From: Dastarcus helophoroides
Taxonomy: Eukaryota > Arthropoda > Insecta > Coleoptera > Bothrideridae
Assembly: GCA_028583605.1 (NCBI GenBank)
Contig: CM053332.1
Location: forward strand, 22,057,178-22,121,177
Reading direction: 5' to 3'
DNA: 64,000 bases
The notes under the pieces: model-generated
Told to the model about the DNA's origin: nothing
The model's input: only the letters and a program-made list of their open reading frames with translations
Databases searched by the model: none
Program-made: the position numbers and the translations under genes
Part shown: positions 30,340 through 42,100 of the stretch, piece by piece
How positions within the stretch are numbered: position 1 is the first letter of the stretch
Layout of the letters: the number at the start of each line of letters is the position of its first letter

Positions 30340-33300
30340 AAAGCCTAAAAATTTTTCAAGAGTGTTTAGGGGAAAGTCAAAATTTCTAGAAAAAGGCTAA
30401 ATTTTGATGAAAAAAGTCAAAATTCAAGTAGAAGTTCCTAAAAGAGTATTTTAAAAAATCAGGAAAAGTTAGAAGAATGTTAGGGAAACATGCCAAAAAT
30501 CGTGATGGAAGACGAAATGTTGGAAAAATGCGAAAAACCTAACATTTTTTAAAAACGTTTAAAGGAAAGTCCAAATTTCTAAAAAATTGATGAAAAAAAG
30601 TCAAAATTCAAGCAAAAGCTCCTAAAAGAGTATTTTAAAAAATCAGGAAAAGTTGGAATGTTGAGGAAAATGTCAAAAATCGAGAAGGAGGGCGAAATTT
30701 TGGAAACAATTGTAAACCTTAAACAAAAGTCCTAAAATTTTTTAAAAACGCTTAGGAAAAGGAAGACGAAATGTTGAAAAAATGCGAAACCTAAACAAAA
30801 AACCTAACATTTTTAAAAAACGTTTAAATAAAAGTCAAAATTTTTAGAAAATGTATGAAAAAAGTCAAAATTTAAGCAAAAGTTCCTGAAAGAGTATTTA
30901 AAAAAATCAGGAAAAGTTGGAATGTTGAGGGAAATGTCAAAAATCGAGAAGGAAGACGAAATTTTGGAAAAATGCGAAAAACCTAAAATTTTTAAAAAAC
31001 GTTTAAAGAAAAGTCAAAATTTCTAAAAAATTGATGAAAAAAAGTCAGAATTCAAGCAAAAGCTTCTAAAAGAGTATTTTAAAAAATCAGGAAAATTTAG
31101 AATGTTGAGGAAAATTTCAAAAATCGAAAAGGATTACGAAATTTTGGAAAAATGCGAAACTTAAACAAAAAACTTAAAATTTTTAAAAAACGTCTGAAGG
31201 AAAGTCAAAATTTCTAAAAACATGATGAAAAAAAGTCAAAATTCAAGCAAAAGCGTATTTTTAAAAATCAGGAAAAGTTGAAATATTGAAGAAAATGTCA
31301 AAAATCGAGAACGAAGACGAAATTTAGGAAAAAATTCGAAACCTAAATAAAAATCCTAAAATTTTTAAAAAAAGGTTTAAAGGAAATTTCTTTTAAACGT
31401 TTTCTGACTTTCAGATCAAAATTTCCAGAAAAAAAGTCGAAATTTTGATGAAAAAAATCCAAATTTTAGGCAAAACCATAAAAAGTTATTTAAAAAAAGA
31501 AATATGAGGAAAAATTTGAAAACAGGGCTCAAAATGTTGCAGAAAAATTTGGAAAATTAGAAGAAATACCTTAAATTTTGGAGAAAAAACAAAATGTCTA
31601 AAAATTTCAAAATTTTATAGAAAAAGTCAATTTCAAGAACAAGCTTATAAAGATTTATTAAAAAATCAGAAAAGTTGAATGTGAGAGAAAAGTGATAAAA
31701 AGTTTATTTTAAAAAAGGAAAATCATGATTTTGAGAAAAAATCAAAAATATAAAGAAAAAATATAAAATGTTTAAAAACCAATGATTAGAAGGTCAGAAT
31801 AAATCTCACAAAAGAGTATTTAAAAATTTCAGGACAATTGTCGGAAATCGAGAAGAAAAAGGAAATTTTGAAAGAAAAATCGAAATTTAGTTGGAATTTC
31901 TAGAAAAATGAATCGAAATTTTGGAAAAATGCGAAACTTAAACAAAAAACCTAAAATTTTTAAAAAACGTTTAAAGGAGAGTCAAAATGTCTGGATAACT
32001 AATGAAAAAAAGTCAAAATTCAAGTAAAGCTCCCAAAAGCGTATTTTAAAAAATCAGAAAAGTTGGAATATTGAGGAAAATGTCAAATATCGAGAAAGAA
32101 GACGAAATTTTAGAATAAATTCGCAATCTAAACAAAAATCCTAAAATTTTAAAAAAAGTTTAAAGGAAATTACCTTTAAACCGTTTTTTGACTTTAAAGT
32201 CAAATTTTCTAGAAAAAATGTCGAAATTTTGATGAAAAAATCGAGAAGGAAGACGAAATTTTGGAAAAAATTCGAAACCTAAACAAAACACCTAAAATTT
32301 TTAAAAAACGTCTAAAGGAAAGTCAAAATTTCTAGAAAATTGATGAAAAAAGGTCAAAATTCAAGTAAAGCTCCTAAAAGAGTATTTTAAAAAATCAGGA
32401 AACGTTGGAATGTCGAGGAAAATGTCAAAAATCGAGAAGGAGGACGAAATTTTGGAAAAAATACGAAACCTAAACAAAAATCCTAAAATTTTTAAAAAAC
32501 GGTTAAAGGAAATTACTTTTAAACGTTTTTTCACTCTAAAGACAAAATTTCTAGAAAAAAAGTCCAAATTTTGATGAAAAAAATCGAGAAGGAAGACGAA
32601 ATTTTGGAAAAAATTCGAAACCTAAGCAAAACACCTAAAATTTTTAAAAAACGTCTAAAGGAAAGTCAAAATTTCTAGAAAATTGATGAAAAAAAGTCCA
32701 AATTCAAGTAAAGCTCCTATAAGAGTATTTTAAAAAATCAGGAAACGTTGGAATGTCGAGGAAAATGTCAAAAATCGAAAAGGAGGACGAAATTTTGGAA
32801 AAAATACGAAACCTAAACAAAAATCCTAAAATTTTTAAAAAAGCGTTTAAAGGAAATTACCTTTAAACGTTTTTTGACTTTAAAGTCAAATTTTCTAGAA
32901 AAAATGTCGAAATTTTGATGAAAAAATCGAGAAGGAAGACGAAATTTTGGAAAAAATTCGAAACCTAAACAAAACACCTAAAATTTTTAAAAAACGTCTA
33001 AAGGAAAGTCAAAATTTCTAGAAAATTGATGAAAAAAAGTCCAAATTCAAGTAAAGCTCCTATAAGAGTATTTTAAAAAATCAGGAAACGTTGGAATGTC
33101 GAGGAAAATGTCAAAAATTGAGAAGGAGGACGAAATTTTGGAAAAAATTCAAAACCTAAACAAAAACCCTAAAATTTTTAGAAAAACGTTTAAAGGAAAT
33201 TTCCTTTAAACGTTTTTTGACATTTAAAGTCAAATTTTCTAGAAAAAAAGTCGAAATTTTGATGAAAAAAATCGAAATTTTAGTCAAAAGCTCGTAACAA
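30340..33300 (-). repeat. A-rich satellite block, inverted relative to the 21.5-25.3 kb array
   Basis: On the + strand the units read AAATTCAAGCAAAAGCTCC, TAAAAGAGTATTTTAAAAAA, AGTTGGAATGTTGAGG and GAAGACGAAATTTTGG. These are the reverse complement of the Drep2 intron 3 satellite. Copies are more diverged here, and a sub-block with TTTAAACGTTTTTTGACTTT recurs near 31395, 32180, 32520, 32860 and 33205. Occasional open frames are by-products. Confidence 0.88.
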
Positions 33301-33812
33301 AGTTTATCATATGAAAGAGTGGAAATTTTAAACAAATTCACAGAAACGGTGAAAAGAAAGAGAAAATTATTAAGGAAAAATTGAAATTCGAGAAAAAAGT
33401 CAAAAATTTTGAGAAAAAATTTGAATTATTCTTTATGACGAAGTCTATTGGTCGGCAACATTATCTTTATTAATTTTAATACCAAACTGGGTTGCAGAAA
33501 TGTTAAATAAAATTAATAAATAATAATTTTGAAATTTTCAACTAACCTAATTTGAAGAAGAAACTTAATTTTGTTAAAAAAATGTTTTAAGAAAAGTCAA
33601 AATTGCGATGAAAGAAGTGAAAATTTTGAGCGAAAGCTAACAAAAGGGTTCAAGTAAAAAAGCAACGAATATTCATAAAAAATGGAATTATTAGGAAAAT
33701 TCGAAATTTGAGAAACGATTCGAACGAAAAATGATGCAAAAAAAGTCGTGACTTCGAAATGAAAGTGGCAATATTGAAAACCAAAGACGATAATTTTTTC
33801 TAAACAAAATTT
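33301..33812. other. AT-rich spacer
   Basis: No gene is seen. Near 33480-33520 is AACTGGGTTGCAGAAATGTT followed by AAATAAAATTAATAAA, a short dispersed motif that returns at about 55272-55308 and in the hairpin at 60410-60487. Confidence 0.55.
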
Positions 33813-33955
33813 TGGTGGAACTGACTGGTCCTTGGTTATCTTCAAAAATTGAAATACAAATCTTGTCCCCTGAAACCAACTAAGATGAAAAATCACAGCA
33901 ACCTTTGTTGTGTTTTTTAATGTTTTTTGGTTTCAGGGGAAAAGATTTGTATTTC
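33813..33955 (+). mobile_element. Foldback element copy with 11-bp target duplication
   Basis: The left end TGGTGGAACTGACTGGTCC defines the outer terminus of the family. The arm continues to ACTAAGATGAAAAATCACAG. The right arm goes from CAACCTTTGTTGTG to AAAAGATTTGTATTTC. The 11-base repeat AAACAAAATTT lies at 33802-33812 and 33956-33966. The centre is deleted. Confidence 0.78.
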
Positions 33956-33966
33956 AAACAAAATTT

Positions 33967-35100
33967 ACTTTAGAAAGTTACAAACCAGAAACTCCAAATT
34001 TAAATTTGACATTCAGCGGATAAAATTGAAATTTCGAAGGTTGTTGAAATCGACGCTTTAAAATAAAATAATTGTGGTAAAACGTCGACTTCAAATAGCA
34101 AATTTTTATAGCAAATCCCAGATTTGAAGAACAAAATGTTGAGAAAAATTAAGCAAAATTTTGAATTAAAAAAAAGTGAACATTTCGACACTCATTTCAT
34201 TTCAGAAAAATTTGGAGAAATTCTGAAATCAGAAACTAAATCTAAAATGTTGAGAGAAGAAATGACGATGTTTTGCAACGAAGTGCACTTCGAACTTTTG
34301 AAAAAAAAATGGTTACGTATGCAGTCAAGAAGCGAAATCAAACAAAAATTGAAAGGCAAAAAATATATCATTTGATTTACTTCCTTCCTTCCTGGGTTCC
34401 TTGGGTAGCTTCTTTGGGTGAACTAGGATTCTTCTTCTTTTTCTTCTTCTTATGTCCTATTGGACATAATAATGCGTTGCATTAGCTGCTAATTAGTGTA
34501 AAAAAATCCTAGATGCGCATTTACTGACGTGGACACATAAGAAGCGGTACCTCGATTCTGAGAGCTTGAAAATATCTTGCTTTGTACTTTTGATAATAAT
34601 TAAGTGAACGGTTGTAGCGTGAATAAGGTTAAATATTTTTAAGATACTCCATTATAGGCAACATCAAACAGAATTATTAAAATTCGACTGTAATATAGCA
34701 TACATTTGATTTTCGACACTGTACATATATTTGCTCAATTGTGTTTTATTTTTGTAATTTATCGTTTAAAACTGTCCTATTATCGTTTCTCGCTTGATTG
34801 CTCGCATTTTACATATTCTGATAATTAATGTACATTTAGACTTTACCGCTCATTGTCCGTTAACGAAATTATAACACTACGTAGAAAAATTGTAAAGCGA
34901 AAAGAAAATTCGCACTAATTGTTAAAATATGTAAAATAATTAATGGAAAGGATAATTGGACCATTTAACATGTATCAGAAATGGTCGGGTATGATGTGAT
35001 ATTGATATATAATTACGAACGAAAGATTCAATCTGGAAATTAGCTATTTTTCATGAGAGTGGAAAAAAACGTAGGTCTATATTAGATAATATAATTGACT
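33967..35100. other. AT-rich intergenic DNA
   Basis: No supported gene. A perfect palindrome with arms TTATGTCC and GGACATAA around TATT occurs near 34451-34470, after a CTT-rich stretch at 34429-34450. Several short open frames have no recognisable content. Confidence 0.5.
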
Positions 35101-35104
35101 AATT

Positions 35105-35420
35105 ATTTGGATTTGCCGCGTGGCGCGCCCTCTGTAGCTTTCGGAGGCGAAGCCCGCGTCGGCCGAATTTCGAAATTTTGCGAACGCCGGAGCGAGCATC
35201 GCCTCGAAATCGGTGAAACTTCCGGCGCATCGTTTTTTTGTGATTTGTCAGGTGCGTGCGGGGGCGCGCCACGTTCGAGGACAGCAGAGCTCCAACCTCC
35301 ATTTGTATGTTCTAAAAAAAAAAACTCATAAACACTGCCAGCGCATAGGTGTTGTGGATCAGCTAGGTGCCCAGCTGGCCGTCTGACCCAATTGTAAGGG
35401 CTACACTTCACTAAATAGTT
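35105..35420 (+). other. GC-rich island, possible promoter or untranslated exon
   Basis: This ~315-bp block is rich in CG and contains GGCGCGCC twice (near 35123 and 35263) and a good donor-like site, TTTGTCAG/GTGCGT, at about 35250. Open frames on both strands have no recognisable protein. It resembles a CpG-rich transcription start of an insect gene, but no coding exon follows within 10 kb, so the owner is unknown. Confidence 0.4.
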
Positions 35421-36140
35421 CGTTGTGCGGCTTCGGTGGCCGACTGTCTTAAAGACGACAGTTTCTCTTGATGTACGGTTGATAAATGCGCTATTTCAGT
35501 TAAATGCCTTGAGAAGGATGTATCAGAACATTTCGTTGACCAAGTCCATGCTTTTCAAGCTTCGAGCACTTTCAACTTTCTGATTAGAGAAGCGCAGAAA
35601 CTTTTATTGACTGCTGTAGGTTAAATAACAATTGTCATTTAGAATAAGCTACAAAAAAATCTTCGTTATATCGTTTTATATAATCGTTTTATAAAAAAGT
35701 TCTTTATCCATCCAAGGGAAATGTATTCAGTTGTATAAAGCGCCCCTATTAAGAGTACGACAAAGTTCCCACTCAAAATTATCTGTAACTTAGACCCAAT
35801 GGGTTGAAATAATTGACAGAATGGAAATTGGGATTCTATGCATGTACCAGGTTTGAACATTTAGCAGATTCAAAGTTTGGTTTCCGAACTCTGAATCTGA
35901 TGCAATCTGGTGCATTAAAATCTAGTCGTCTGGGGCTTTTCCTAGAGAGCAACCGCTTTGCTAAGCCGTTTGTGGTTCAACTGTTGCTAGTTTGACCGCC
36001 TTCGATCCACTATAAACGCTTAGGGGGCTGCATACTGTAGTCTAGGTTGCATTCTATTTGCATTTCATTGTAAAGCAAAAAAAGTTTAACTTAAAACGGA
36101 AATTTTTTCTTTGTATATGACCCTAAAAGTTCCGTTTTAT
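35421..36140. other. Intergenic DNA of unique appearance
   Basis: Moderately AT-rich with no tandem structure. Part of it (near 35840-35990) resembles text at 5205-5285 (AGATTCAAAGTTTGG versus a related GGTCTTTGGTTTCC stretch), which hints at an old dispersed repeat. No gene is supported. Confidence 0.45.
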
Positions 36141-39100
36141 TTGGGCCCTTTTTGTAGTCAAAATTTTGATAAAAAGGGTCGAAATTTTGAGTCAAAGCTC
36201 ATCAAAACATGTTCTTTAAAAAACAAATCAGAAAAAAGTGAGATATTGAAGAAAAATGTCGAAAATCGACAATAACGTCGAAATTTTGAGAAGAAATTGA
36301 AATTAGAAGAAAAAGCCTGAAATTAAATATAAAAACGTTTGGAGAAAAGTCTGAATTTCTAGAAAAAAGTCAAAATTTTGATGAAAAAGGTCGAAATTTT
36401 TAAACAAAAGCTCATGAAAGAGTTTATATTTGTATGTGAAGGAAAATTGTCGAAAATCGACAATAAAGTCGAAATTTTGAGAAGAAATGGAAATTCAAAG
36501 AAAACACCTGAATAAATAAAAAAAACGTTTAGAAAAAAGTCTAAATTTCTAGAAAAAAGTCTAAATTTCTAGAAAAAAGTCTAAATTTTGATGAAAAAAG
36601 TCGAAATTTTTAAGAAAAAGCTCATGAAAGAGTTTATAAAAAAAAATGTCGAAATTTTGAGCCAAAGTTCATCAAAAAAATTTTTATTAAAAAAAAAAAA
36701 TCAGAAAAAACAGTGGACTGTTGAGGCAAAATGTCGAAAATCGACAAGAAAGTCGAAATTTTAAGGAGAAATCAAAATTTAAAGAAAAAACCTAAATAAA
36801 TAGAAAAACGTTTACAGAAAAGTCTAAATTTCTAGAGAAAAATCAAAATTTTACTGAAAATAGTCGAAATTTTTAAGAAAAAGCTCATGAAAGAGTTTAT
36901 TCAACAAAATGTCGAAATTTTGAGCCAAAGTTCATTAAAAAATTTTTATTTTAAAAAAAAATCAGAAAAAAAAGTGGACTGTTGAGGCAAAATGTCGAAA
37001 ATCGACAAGAAAGTCGAAACTTTAAGAAGAAATCGAAATTCAAAGATAAAATCTGAATAAATAGAAAAACGTTTACAGAAAAGTCTAAATTTCTAGAGAA
37101 AAATCAAAATTTTACTGAAAAAAGTTGAAATTTTTAAGGAAAAGCTCATGAAAGAGTTTTTTCAAAAAAATTAGAAAAAAAGGTGGAATATTGAGGAAAA
37201 TTGTCGAAAATCGACAACAAAGTCGAAATTTTGTAGAAAAATTCGAAATTTCGTGCAAAACCTACAATTTTTAAAAAGCCTTTAGAGAAAAATGATAATT
37301 TCTAGAAAAAAGTCAAAATATTGATGAAACGAGTCAAAATTTTAAGCAAAAGCTAACTAAGGAGAAACAGTAAAAGAGTGAAATATTAAGGAAAGATGTC
37401 GAAAATCGACAACGTCGAAATTTTGAAAAAATAATTGAAATTTAAAAAAAACCATACAATTTTTAAAAAACCTTTAAAGAAAAGTCAAAATTTCTAGAAA
37501 AAATACAAAATTTTGATGAAAAAAGTTTAAATTTTAGGCGAAAACTCATAAAGAGTTTTTTTAATCCGAAAAGAGATGGAATGTTGGGGCAAAAACGTCG
37601 AAATCGAAAAGAAAGTCGAAATTTGAGATAAATTCGAAATTTAACGAAAAAACACCTAAATTTACAAAAAAATGTTTAGAAGAAAGGATAAAATTTTAAA
37701 AAAAGTCAAAATTTTAATTTATGAAAAAAGTCGAAATTTTAAGAAAAAGCTCATGAAAAGTTTATAAAAAAAAGTCGAAATGTTTAAGCAAAGTCATCAA
37801 AAGTTTTCATTAAAAAAAATCAGAAAAAAGTGGAATGTTGAGGAAAAATGTCAAAATCGAGAGAAGAAAGTCGAAATTTTGAAAAAATATTCAAAACTGT
37901 ACAAATTTAAAAAAACTAAATAAAAGAAAAATTTACAGAAAAGTCAAATTTTCTAGAGAAAAATCAAAATTTTACTGAAAATAGTCAAATTTTTAAGAAA
38001 AGCTAATGAAAAAGAGTTTATTCAAAAAATGTCGAAATTTGAGCAAATTTTAAAAAATTTTTATTACAAAAAAAATCAGAAAAAAAAGTGGACTGTTGAG
38101 GCAAAATGTCGAAAATCGACAAGAAAGTCGAAACTTTAAGAAGAAATCGAAATTCAAAGATAAAATCTGAATAAATAGAAAAACGTTTACAGAAAAGTCT
38201 AAATTTCTAGAGAAAAATCAAAATTTTACTGAAAAAAGTCGAAATTTTTAGGGAAAAGCTCATGAAAGAGTTTTTTTTAAAAAATTAGAAAAAAAGGTGG
38301 AATATTGAGGAAAATTGTCGAAAATCGACAACAAAGTTGAAATTTTGCAGAAAAATTCGAAATTTCGTGCAAAACTTACAATTTTTAAAAAGCCTTTAGA
38401 GAAAAATGATAATTTCTAGAAAAAAGTCAAAATGTTGATGAAAAGAGTCAAAATTTTAAGCAAAAGCTAACTAAGGAGAAACAGTAAAAGAGTGAAATAT
38501 TAAGGAAAGATGTCGAAAATCGACAAAGTCGAAATTTTGAAAAAATAATTGAAATTTAAAAAAAAACCATACAATTTTTAAAAAACCTTTAAAGAAAAGT
38601 CAAAATTTCTAGTAAAAATACAAAATTTTGATGAAAACAGTTTAAATTTTAGGCGAAAACTCATAAAGAGTTTTTTTAATCCGAAAAGAGATGGAATGTT
38701 GAGCAAAAACGTCGAAAATCGAAAAGAAAATCGAAATTTTGGAGATAAATTCGAAATTTAACGAAAACAGCTAGAATTTAAAAAAAATGTTTAGAGAAAG
38801 GATAAAATTTTTAAAAAAAGTCAAAATTTTAATCAAAAAAGTCAAAAATTTTGATGAAAAAGGTCAAAACGTTAAGCAAAAGCTCATCAAACGGTTAACC
38901 TAAAAAAAATCAGAAAAATAGTGGAATGTTGAGGAAAAATGTCGAAAATCGACAATAAAGTCGAAATTTTGAGAAGAAATTGAAGTTCAAAGAAAAAACC
39001 TAAAATTAAATAAAAATATGTTTAGAGAAATATCTAAATTTTGAGAAAAAAGTTAAAATTTTGATGAAAAAAGTCGAAATTTTTAAGGAAAAGCTCATGT

Positions 39101-42100
39101 AAGAGTGTAATCAAAAAATTTAGAAAAAAGGTGGTATGTTGAGGAAAATTGTCGAAAATCGACAGTAAAGTCGAAATTTTGCAAAAAAAATTCGAAATTT
39201 CCTGAAAAACCTACAATTTTTAAAAAACGTTCAGAAAAAAGTGAAAATTTCTAGAAAAAGGTCAAAATTTTGATGAAAAGAATTAAAATTTTAAGCAAAA
39301 GCTCATTAAAGAGTTAATTTTAAAAAATCAGAAAAACGGTGAAATGTTAAAGATCGAGAAAGCCGAAATTTTGAAAAAAAAATGAATGTTAAAGAAAAAC
39401 CATACAATTTTAAAAAACATTTACAGGAAAATCAAAATTTTTAGAAAAGGGCAAAATTTTGATGAAAAAAGTCAAAATTTAAGCAGAAGTTCCTAAAAAA
39501 GTATTTTAAAAAATCAGGAAAAATTAGAATGTTAGGAAAACATGTCAAAAATCGAGAAGGAAGACGAAATGTTGGAAAAATGCGAAACTTAAAAAACCCA
39601 AAATTTTTAAAAAACGTTTAAATGAAATTCAAAATTTCTAGAAATTTGATGAAGAAAAAATCCAAATTCAAGCAAAAGCTCCTAAAAGAATATTTTAAAA
39701 AATCAGGAAAAGTTGGAATGTTGAGGAAAATGTTAAAAATCGAAAAGAGACGAAATTTCGGAAAAAACTCGAAACCTAAACAAAAATCCTAAAATTTTAA
39801 AAAAAAACGTTTAAAGGAAATTTTCTTTAAATGTTTTTTGACTTTAAAATCAAAATTTCTAGAAAAAAAGTCGAAATTTTCATGAAAAAAGTCAAAATTC
39901 AAGCTAAAGTTCCTTAAGGAGTATTTCAAAAAATCAGGAAAAGTTGAATTTAGGAAGAATGTCAAAAATCGAGAATTAAGACGAAATTTTGGAAAAAATT
40001 CGAAACTTAAAGAGAACACCTACAATTTTTAAAAAACGTCTAACGGAAAGTCGAAATTTCTAGAAAAAAGTCAAAATTTTATTCTAAAAAGTCAAAAATG
40101 TTGATGAAAGAAGTCAAAATGTTAAACAAAAGCTCATCAAACGATTTATCTAAAAAAAAAATCAGAAAAATAGTGGAATGTTGAAGAAAAATGTCAAAAA
40201 TCGAGAGAAGAAAGTCGAAATTTTGAAAAAATATGCAAACCTCGTACAATTTTAAAAAAACGTTTAAAGAAAAGTCAAAATTTGCAGAAAAATATCAAAA
40301 TTTTTATTAAAAAAGTCGAAATTTTTAAGCAAAACTTATAAAGAGTTTATTTTATTAAAATTAATAAAATAAAGATGGAACGTTGAGCAAAAATGTTGAA
40401 AATCGAGAAGAAAGTCGAAATTTTGGAAATAAATTCAAAATTTAACGAAAAAACCCATAATTTCTAAAAAATGTTTAGAAGAAAGACAAAACTTCTAGAA
40501 AAAAGTCAAAATTTTGATGAAAAAAGTCAAAAATGTTAATAAAAAAGTCAAAATGTTAAGCAAAAGCTCATCAAACGGTTTATCTAAAAAAATCAGAAAA
40601 ATAGTGGAATGTTGAGGAAAAATGTCCAAAATCGAGAGAAGATTGTCGAAATTTTGAAAAAATATTCAAAACTCGTACAATTTTAAAAAAACGTTTAAAT
40701 AAAAGTCAAAATTTGCACCAAAATATCAATATTTTTATTAAAAAAAATCGAAATTTTAAGCAAAACTCATAAAGAGTTTATTTTATTAAAATTAAAAAAA
40801 TCTAAGTAGAATATTAGGGAAAAATGTCGAAAATCAAGAAGAAAGTCGAAATTTTGGAAATAAATTCGAAATTTAACGAAAAAACCCAAAATCTCTAAAA
40901 AATGTTTAGAGGATAAACAAAATTTCTAGAAAAAAGTCAAAATTTTGATCAAAAAAGTCAAAAATGTTGATGAAAAAGGTCAAAATGTTAAGCAAAAGCT
41001 CATCAAACGGTTTATCTTAAAAAATCAGAAAAATAGTGGAATGTTGAGGAAAAATGTCAAAAATCGAGAGAACAAAGTCGAAATATTGAAAAAATATTCA
41101 AAACTCGTACAATTTTAAAAATTCGTACAATTTAAAAAAAATGTTTAAAAGACAGTCAAAATTTGTAGAAAAATGTCAAAATTTTTGTTAAAAAAAGTTG
41201 AAATTTTTAAGCAAAACGTATAAACAGTTTATTTTATTAAAATTAAAAAAATAAAGGTGGAATGTTGAGGAAAAATGTCGAAAATCGAGAAGAAAGTCGA
41301 AATTTTGGTAATAAATTCGAAATTTGACGAAAAAACCCAAAATATCCAAAAAATGTTTAGAGAAAAGACAAAATTTCTAGAAAAGAGTCAAAATTTTAAT
41401 CAATAAAGTAAAAAATTTTGATGAAAAAAGTCTAAATGTTAAGCAAAAGCTCATCAAACGGTTTGTCTAAAAAAATCAGTAAAATTTTGGAATGTTGAGG
41501 AAAAATGTCAAAAATCGAGAGAAGAATGTCGAAATTTTGAAAAAAATATTCAAAACTCGTACAATTTAAAAAAACGTATAAAGGAAAGTCAAAATTTCTA
41601 GAAAAAGGTCAACATTTTAATGAAGAAGTCAAAATTTTAAGCAAAAGCTAAAAAAAAGTTAATTTTAAAAATATCAGAAAAAAAGTGAAGAAAAAAACGT
41701 TGAAGATCGAAAAGGAAGTCGAATTTTGGAAATAAATTCCAAATTTAGAGAAAAACAGTTTTGAAAAAACAACGTTTGAAAGAAAGTCAAAATTTCTAGA
41801 AAAGAAGTCAAAATTATGATGAAAGAAGTCGAAATGTTGACCCCATTTTAAGAAATTTTAGTGAAACGAATGTTAAAAAAACAGAAAAATATTAGGGTAA
41901 AGTCAAAATTCGGAAAAAGTCGAAATTGTTAAGCAAAAGGTCATCAAACGTTTTATCTTAAAAAATCAAAAAAATAGTGGAATGTTGAGGAAAAATGTCA
42001 AAAATCGAGAGAAGAATGTCGAAATTGTGAAAAAAGTATTCAAAACTCATACAATTAAAAAAAAAACGTTTAAAGGAAAGACAAAATTTCTAGAAAAAAG

